Source: Lactifluus volemus
Taxonomy: Eukaryota > Basidiomycota > Agaricomycetes > Russulales > Russulaceae
Assembly (NCBI GenBank): GCA_022376515.1
Contig: WTXI01000050.1
Location: 1-64,000 of the forward strand
Direction of reading: 5' to 3'
DNA: 64,000 bases
Shown: positions 59,250 to 64,000 of the stretch, in pieces
How positions within the stretch are numbered: the stretch's first letter is position 1
Layout of the letters: each line of letters starts with the position of its first letter
The notes under the pieces: model-generated
Databases searched by the model: none
The model's input: the letters and a program-made list of their open reading frames with translations, nothing else
What the model was told of the DNA's origin: nothing
Program-made: the position numbers and the translations under genes

Positions 59250-61440
59250 CTTTATGAAGTTCCCTTTGATCAATGCGAGTGAACGGAGTACCGTGAGCAT
59301 TTTGCGATGACCTCCCTTAATTGGTATCACGACGAATGATAGTTGTGCTTCAACCAAGTCCCCGACGCGAAACATCTGTGGTTCAGTTCGCTCGTACCTG
59401 CAAACTGTTTGAAAACGTATTCGCTCTTGGAAATGGTACTTACATATAATCGCCTTCATTATCTCGACGTGCCGAAAAATAATGAACTTGATTGTCTTCT
59501 GTGTGAACATAAGGGTAATTGGTGTCTTCTTGGGCCATGTTGCGTAATGTACCATTGGGGTCGACTCCTGGTAAGAAAGGGATTGTCTGCATCCCTTTGG
59601 CCTCATGCGCAGGTGTAAGGTACCTGTTCCATATACAGAGTTCGTCGCTTTCGGATTGTTTCTCAAGTGCGCCTTCCTGGAAGTGTCGGTCAAAATGTGA
59701 ATGTATAATTTGTATCGCTTGAAAGGCCCTTGTAAATGTTGGCGTTCCCAGTCCTGTTAGTGAAACACCCTGCCGAATAAACCTATATTTGTGTGCAGGA
59801 ATCCTAAGTCATTGGTTTCGCGTTAGTATTGTTTCCTGGTATTGTCAGATATGTACCTTGGCTTTTTATTGATAGGTGGCAATTCCTTCGTGTGTATGAC
59901 GCCACGAACCGTGAAGACTACCTCCTCCGCGTCGTCGTCTGTGTTTCGTTTCACAACTCTCCAGGAGGCTGGGTTTGAAAATTCTTGGATTTTGTTCTCA
60001 TCCCAAAAGGTCGCGCACGTCTATATTGAGTCGTACACATATCCTGGTTTAATTCTATAGTCACTCACTGCGTAAACATTTGCTAGTTTGATGTGTCCCT
60101 CATGATCAGAGGGCTCTATGGCGCTTTGTTCAATTCCGTTGCCTGTTTACAATCAGTTGTGGCCGCTTTTGTCTCTTGTGTTACAAACAACGTACGTGCT
60201 TCTTCAATGTTGTATACGGTTTCCATGATGTCAGAGTGTGGGTCTTTGTTGTGAACCGAGAGACTGAATCTGTTCAAAATGACGAGTACTTTCTTCCTTT
60301 TGATTCATCATTATTATTAGTATTTTTGTTTTCTTTTTTCACTTTGTCTGTTTTGTATGTCTCACGAGTACATTTTTAGTATCCATGCATCAGTTGGAGG
60401 TTCAGATACGTGACACGCCTTACCGAGCGTTGCTACGCTCTACTTCCGTTGTTCTAATTCATTGTCTGTACAATGGCTGCAATGTCCGCGTGCGTTACAC
60501 GACTCTGATGTGATTCTTGCTCTGATTCACGCACGGAGTCACAGAAGTTGGTCTCTGTTCAAAAAAGGTTATTGTTATATGCAACGTTAAGTTGGCCTCT
60601 ACCAGATGTTCCCGGGTGTCTGGCTTTATTACTGTCGTCTTGTCAACAATCTTTTTTATGGGGGGGGGGGTCTGGCGGTTTCTCATGTTCCCGTTGTTTG
60701 TCCGCATCACAGAAATCGCATATAAGGTCTTCGATTGGATTGGTATTTGGAATCGAATCGCCATCCACCGTTCCTGTTTCTACTTGCCTTCAGATAACCT
60801 GTGATATTGACTTGATAGTAAACCTGCGATAAAAACATGCCGAAGGGTTCATCGTGCGTTTCTTACATTCCTTTTATTAACATGCGTGGTTCTCTTTATG
60901 AAGGAAGATTCTAGGACGCAGAAAAAGGGGTCGTCGTATGTTTATTTATTTTATTTTGAACTTATCTGTCATTGTTTGCTGATTTTGATGCAACGCTGTC
61001 TATGCACTATATGTAGTCCGTCGAAGAAAAAACCGAGATCGATGTGAGTTTGTAAGATGTTCTTAAGTAACACGGACTAAATATTTATGAAATGTAGTGA
61101 CAACACGAGCCTGGAACAGTATGTGTTTTCATTTTACCCTTTAGCAATCCGCTGACAAGCTTTCATAGACTTGTCGCTGAGGAGACTTCTTTTAGCGGCA
61201 CCACGTATGATATTGAATACGGCTGTGTTTTCATTTTTTGGGTCTCATAAATTTCATTAGGACTTCTTCAACCCCTCGTGTGTCGATCAAGCGTGGAGGT
61301 GTGGTGTCTAGTGATTCGTCAGATGCGTATGTTTTCTTCATGTCACGGTTCGCAGGGACCGTGGCTCGAAGTGAGCTTCGTTCGGGTTGGCTATTTGCTG
61401 TGGCGAGTCGCACAAGACTAGCAACGCCAAATAGTCGATT
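59250..61440 (-). CDS. Uncharacterised multi-exon gene (partial model)
   Basis: Minus-strand exons read from splice signals and phase: 60196-60292 (RFSLSVHNKDPHSDIMETVY), 60069-60142 (DHEGHIKLANVYA), 59857-60020 (FWDENKIQEFSNPASWRVV), 59624-59753 (DWERQHLQGPFKRYKLYIHI), 59444-59567 (VDPNGTLRNMAQEDTNYPYV, HTEDNQVHYFSARR) and 59250-59397 (MFRVGDLVEAQLSFVVIPIK, KMLTVLRSLALIKG). The joins 60069/60020, 59624/59567 and 59444/59397 are in phase; the join 59857/59753 is not, so a small exon may be missing. Upstream coding-like pieces lie at 60560-60800 (a DLICDFCDADK cysteine pair) and 61231-61413. The last two exons resemble a protein type I associate with Agaricomycete genomes, but I cannot name a function. 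Confidence 0.5.
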
Positions 61441-61768
61441 CTAGAACGCGCAGGCAAGGTCCAACAAGGAGTAGACTTGACTGTGCGAACTCTTGGGGTT
61501 CGTATCGCGTGAGGCGGTTAATACGGGCCGGCGCACGCGATGGTCGGAGTTACCGTTCCTAAAGAGGATAGACGGTGGCAGATGGATGAATGACGATGTG
61601 TAGGCTCAACCGCAACACGGGCGCGAGTGTAATTGGGATGCAAGGGAGTCTCGCCTTCCAAGGACACTCGTGAGAGGTTGAACTAAGGTTTGTGACGCGG
61701 ACGCGGGGTGAGAAGTGAGACTACTTCTCACAGCGCGTTCGTATTAGGGTTCAGGCGTCTGGGAACTT
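61441..61768. other. Short intergenic stretch outside the gypsy LTR
   Basis: No gene seen. The 5 bases before 61769 would be the target duplication, but the other end of the element is outside the window. Confidence 0.3.
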
Positions 61769-62265
61769 GTTACAAGGAAATGGAACAAGTTCACAGATGT
61801 CTGATCGTGGCGCGAAGTACCCGGATCAAGGTACGAAGAGGGGATTCACAAGGAGAGAGGAGAAGATGCGATGCGAGTGTGAGCAGGGAACAATGAACTG
61901 CGATTCTAGACGAAGCTGAAGCTGGGGCTTTAGCTCGTCTACAGGGCCCTATTTATGCGTACAGAGGGCTAGCCAACTATCCTACAAAGGTCACAGTACA
62001 GTAGCGAAGTCAAGACTATTGACTAAGGACCTGAGTCAGTTCTGGTGACTCAAGAACTGACTCAGTGTGTCTGACTCAAGATCTGAGTCAAGAATGCTGA
62101 CTCAAGATTTGAGTCATGATCCCTGAGTCAAGTACACGTCCAAAATGGCGATGCACAGCCCCTAGAAGTCGCACAGAGGGGGCTGGCCAAGGAAAGGGAT
62201 CCTAGGTCATAACACAAGTCGAAAAGCAGTAGCAAATGGGCCGGACGGCCCGCATAACCGTAACA
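61769..62265 (-). repeat. Ty3/gypsy 3' LTR
   Basis: On the element strand it starts TGTTACGGTTATGCGG directly after the purine-rich AGGAGAGAGGGTA, and the proposed end is CCTTGTAACA, giving a perfect 6-bp TGTTAC/GTAACA inverted repeat and a length of 497 bp. A TATA-like CATAAATAGGG lies at about 61945-61957. The left boundary is inferred from the terminal repeat, because the 5' LTR is not in the window. Confidence 0.65.
62032..62130. promoter_or_regulatory. Array of eight TGASTCA (Gcn4/AP-1-type) sites in the gypsy LTR
   Basis: Perfect TGACTCA or TGAGTCA heptamers start at 62032, 62046, 62058, 62072, 62084, 62098, 62110 and 62124. Spacing alternates 14 and 12 bp, a 26-bp tandem period. They lie about 75-185 bp upstream of the TATA-like motif on the element strand, in the U3 part. 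This heptamer is the consensus bound by Gcn4/CpcA and other bZIP activators. Confidence 0.85.
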
Positions 62266-62278
62266 GTACCCTCTCTCC
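62266..62278 (-). other. Gypsy polypurine tract
   Basis: AGGAGAGAGGGTA on the element strand lies directly upstream of the LTR start TGTTACGG. Confidence 0.7.
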
Positions 62279-62302
62279 TAGGCGCATGTACCACCATGCG
62301 CC

Positions 62303-62670
62303 TCAGTCACCTCTGTCCATAGACTCCCAGTCAATGTCATCATAGAGCGCCTCACCTGCATCTATGTCATCCGCGTCATACTCATCCCAGAGATGAGTAA
62401 CGGGCCGCAACTCCGTGGCTTTGACAGGACAGTCCCTCCCATAGTACTGGTGGTCAGGGAAGACTCGGCATCTGTAGACAGTGCAACGCGTATGGGGGTG
62501 ATGACAGTCATGGGAGTAGTGCCCCTTCTTTTGACAATAGAGGCATTCCCTCCACAAGGGGCAGTTTTCGTACTTGTGGTCCACCCCGTCCTTGTTGCAC
62601 TTGCCGCAATAATATGACTTCTTCCCCCTCCTCTTGCGCTTGCCAGTGATTCTCAGAGGGCTGACTCCGG
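62303..62670 (-). CDS. Zinc-knuckle frame at the 3' end of the gypsy element
   Basis: In a frame shifted by one from pol, the sequence continues ...GKRKRRGKKSYYCGKCNK with two or more Cys/His clusters, including a CCHC knuckle ECLYCQKKGHYSHDC, and an acidic end. The frame has no ATG of its own before the knuckles and overlaps the pol stop at 62653-62655, so it looks like the continuation of the pol C-terminal extension after a frameshift, programmed or mutational. Confidence 0.6.
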
Positions 62671-63999
62671 AATCACCACCAGACGGCCCCCCATGCGACG
62701 AAGACGCGACGACGAGTGAACGTAGGCCGTCCCCATCTGCTGCACGTATCCCCTGGAGTTGATGAGCACCGTCACCTGCAGAAGGTTGGGCCCAGCTGAA
62801 GACCTTCCAGGGATCGTGAGGGGATTCGGATCGCAGCGCGTGGGGGTCTCCAGCGACATGACCTCTGGCTGGAACCTCATGTCCGCTGCTAGCGTCTCCA
62901 GGGCTTCCTGGATAGGCGAGAGTTGGGGAGGCGGCGTCGGGCCTGGGAGAGGAGATGGGGTCCTCGGATGATACGAGGGACTGCGGCGAGGCTCTTGGCG
63001 AGGCGAGCGGGTGGTCCTCCTGTACGGTGGAGGCGCTGATCTGGGCTGGTTCTGCTGGGGTGTCCTCGGCAAGGGACGCCTCTGAGAGGGACCACTCTCC
63101 CCCTCACAGACCGCGAGGGAGTTGAACGACGAGTCGAGGAGTTGGAGGTAGTCATCCTCCGAGTTGGGGTACTGGAACGCAAGTTGTAAGGCATTACTCA
63201 TGGAGGAGGAGGTAGTGGGGGTGATGATGGTGCGGATTCGTCTCTTCCTCTTCGCTTTTATCCTTCCTCCCCCTATCGCATTGGGGTTGCGCTGATAGAA
63301 CTCCTTAATGAGCTCCGGAGCCTTCACATTGTCAGCGGGTTCCCAACTATCATGAGCGGGTGAATATCCCTTCCAACGAAGGAGATACTCAAGCTTTTCT
63401 GCCTTCCCTTTCTTGCACGCATCAATGACCTGCTCCACCTCATATTCTGGTTCGCCTTCCATCAGATCGGGTGGCGGCTCTGCGAAGTTGCGCCCATGCT
63501 CTTCCGTCTCCTTGTAAGGTGTCAACAAGGACGCGTGGAAGACATTGTGAATGCGCCAGTGTGGGGGAAGCTGAAGGCGGTACACCACTGGGGAAATGAC
63601 GTCAATGATGGGGAATGGACCATATCTTTTGGGTCCCAACTTTGCGGACGGATAGATCGTCTTTAAGTTTGTTCCCTCCAACAACACTTGTTGTCCTTTT
63701 TCGAATGGGTAGAAATGCCTTTGACCCTTCTTTCTCTGGCGCCTCTTTAGCCACAGTTCCTGCGCTTTTTTGATAGCATCTTGGGCGCGCTCCCTAGCCT
63801 CCTTAAGCCACATTTGTCTTTGATGTAACGCTGGGACATTTGTGCCTTTTCCGGAGGGGTGGATGATTGGGTTTGCGCCCCACAAGAGCTCACAGGGAGC
63901 CTTCCCTGTGCTTGCATTCGGCCAGGAGTTGTGAACAAATTGGGCAAGAGGAAGAAGACTTGCCCAGTCGTCTTGTTGGCTGCTTCCATAAATCCGCAA
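62653..63999 (-). CDS. Gypsy Pol C-terminus: integrase, chromodomain and extension (partial)
   Basis: Runs in from the right edge. Integrase end (WASLLPLAQFVHNSWPNAST), GPY/F-type module (KLGPKRYGPFPIIDVISPVV, then HNVFHASLLTPYKE), and a chromodomain (YEVEQVIDACKKGKAEKLEY, LLRWKGYSPAHDSWEP). Chromodomains direct insertion to chromatin carrying histone marks. Beyond it is a 190-residue extension, possibly its own ORF from ATG 63201 (MSNALQLAFQYPNSEDDYLQ), rich in Pro/Arg/Ser, ending at 62653. The extension is unusual for this family. Confidence 0.9.
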   Translation of the reverse strand: MRIYGSSQQDDWASLLPLAQFVHNSWPNASTGKAPCELLWGANPIIHPSGKGTNVPALHQRQMWLKEARERAQDAIKKAQELWLKRRQRKKGQRHFYPFEKGQQVLLEGTNLKTIYPSAKLGPKRYGPFPIIDVISPVVYRLQLPPHWRIHNVFHASLLTPYKETEEHGRNFAEPPPDLMEGEPEYEVEQVIDACKKGKAEKLEYLLRWKGYSPAHDSWEPADNVKAPELIKEFYQRNPNAIGGGRIKAKRKRRIRTIITPTTSSSMSNALQLAFQYPNSEDDYLQLLDSSFNSLAVCEGESGPSQRRPLPRTPQQNQPRSAPPPYRRTTRSPRQEPRRSPSYHPRTPSPLPGPTPPPQLSPIQEALETLAADMRFQPEVMSLETPTRCDPNPLTIPGRSSAGPNLLQVTVLINSRGYVQQMGTAYVHSSSRLRRMGGRLVVIPESAL

Positions 64000-64000
64000 A

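Larger units (their letters stand above)
62279..63999 (-). mobile_element. Ty3/gypsy chromodomain retrotransposon, internal 3' part (runs off right edge)
   Basis: Internal region carrying the integrase C-terminus with a chromodomain, a C-terminal extension, zinc knuckles and the polypurine tract. Only the last 1.7 kb of the internal region is in the window, so gag, protease, reverse transcriptase and the 5' LTR cannot be judged. Confidence 0.9.

Overview
The window looks like a repeat-rich accessory region of a mushroom-forming basidiomycete (Agaricomycetes). The evidence is short GT-AG introns of about 30-80 nt, intact or relic genes of families typical of that group (DUF6535 membrane proteins, a DUF6698 protein, a Ulp1-like C48 peptidase, SLA1), and Ty1/copia, Ty3/gypsy chromodomain and non-LTR retroelements. 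No tRNA, rRNA or CRISPR was seen.

Region 1 (1-46.3 kb) is a tandem, repeatedly broken array. Its unit on the minus strand is a DUF6535 gene, its 5' flank, a copy of the SH3-coding first exons and promoter of the endocytic adaptor gene SLA1, and a spacer leading into the 3' end of the next DUF6535 gene. Six DUF6535 copies are visible: A relic at 1-1173, B relic at 9252-16806, C at 27443-29893, D with an early stop at 31876-34353, E intact at 37178-39758, F at 41003-43444. One SLA1 locus (2920-6626) retains the full domain order but carries two apparent frameshifts and a rearranged 3' end. Five extra SLA1 5'-exon copies sit between the DUF6535 genes, and a small SLA1 deletion relic closes the array near 46.2 kb.

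The array has been hit by transposons whose target duplications can be read. They are a young, complete copia element inside copy B (11116-16143, TSD CAGAA), a poly(A) retroposon (7824-8680, 14-bp TSD), a 7.8-kb composite insertion in an SH3 exon (17750-25557, TSD AACTT) ending in a satellite, and a 5'-truncated LINE (45064-46045, 9-bp TSD).

Region 2 (46.3-55.3 kb) holds LINE debris, a WW-domain fragment, a two-exon Ulp1-like C48 peptidase gene, a G-rich minisatellite flanked by CTTAA-rich DNA, and a second satellite array inverted relative to the first. Region 3 (55.7-61.5 kb) holds an eight-exon DUF6698 gene and an uncharacterised multi-exon gene, both on the minus strand. Region 4 (61.7-64 kb) is the 3' end of a chromodomain gypsy element with its LTR; the LTR carries eight perfectly phased TGASTCA bZIP-type sites.

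No metabolic pathway is encoded. The genes appear to act separately, and the unifying theme is expansion and decay of a membrane-protein family together with a neighbouring housekeeping gene's 5' end, shaped by retrotransposons. Exon joins were worked out by eye from splice signals and phase.
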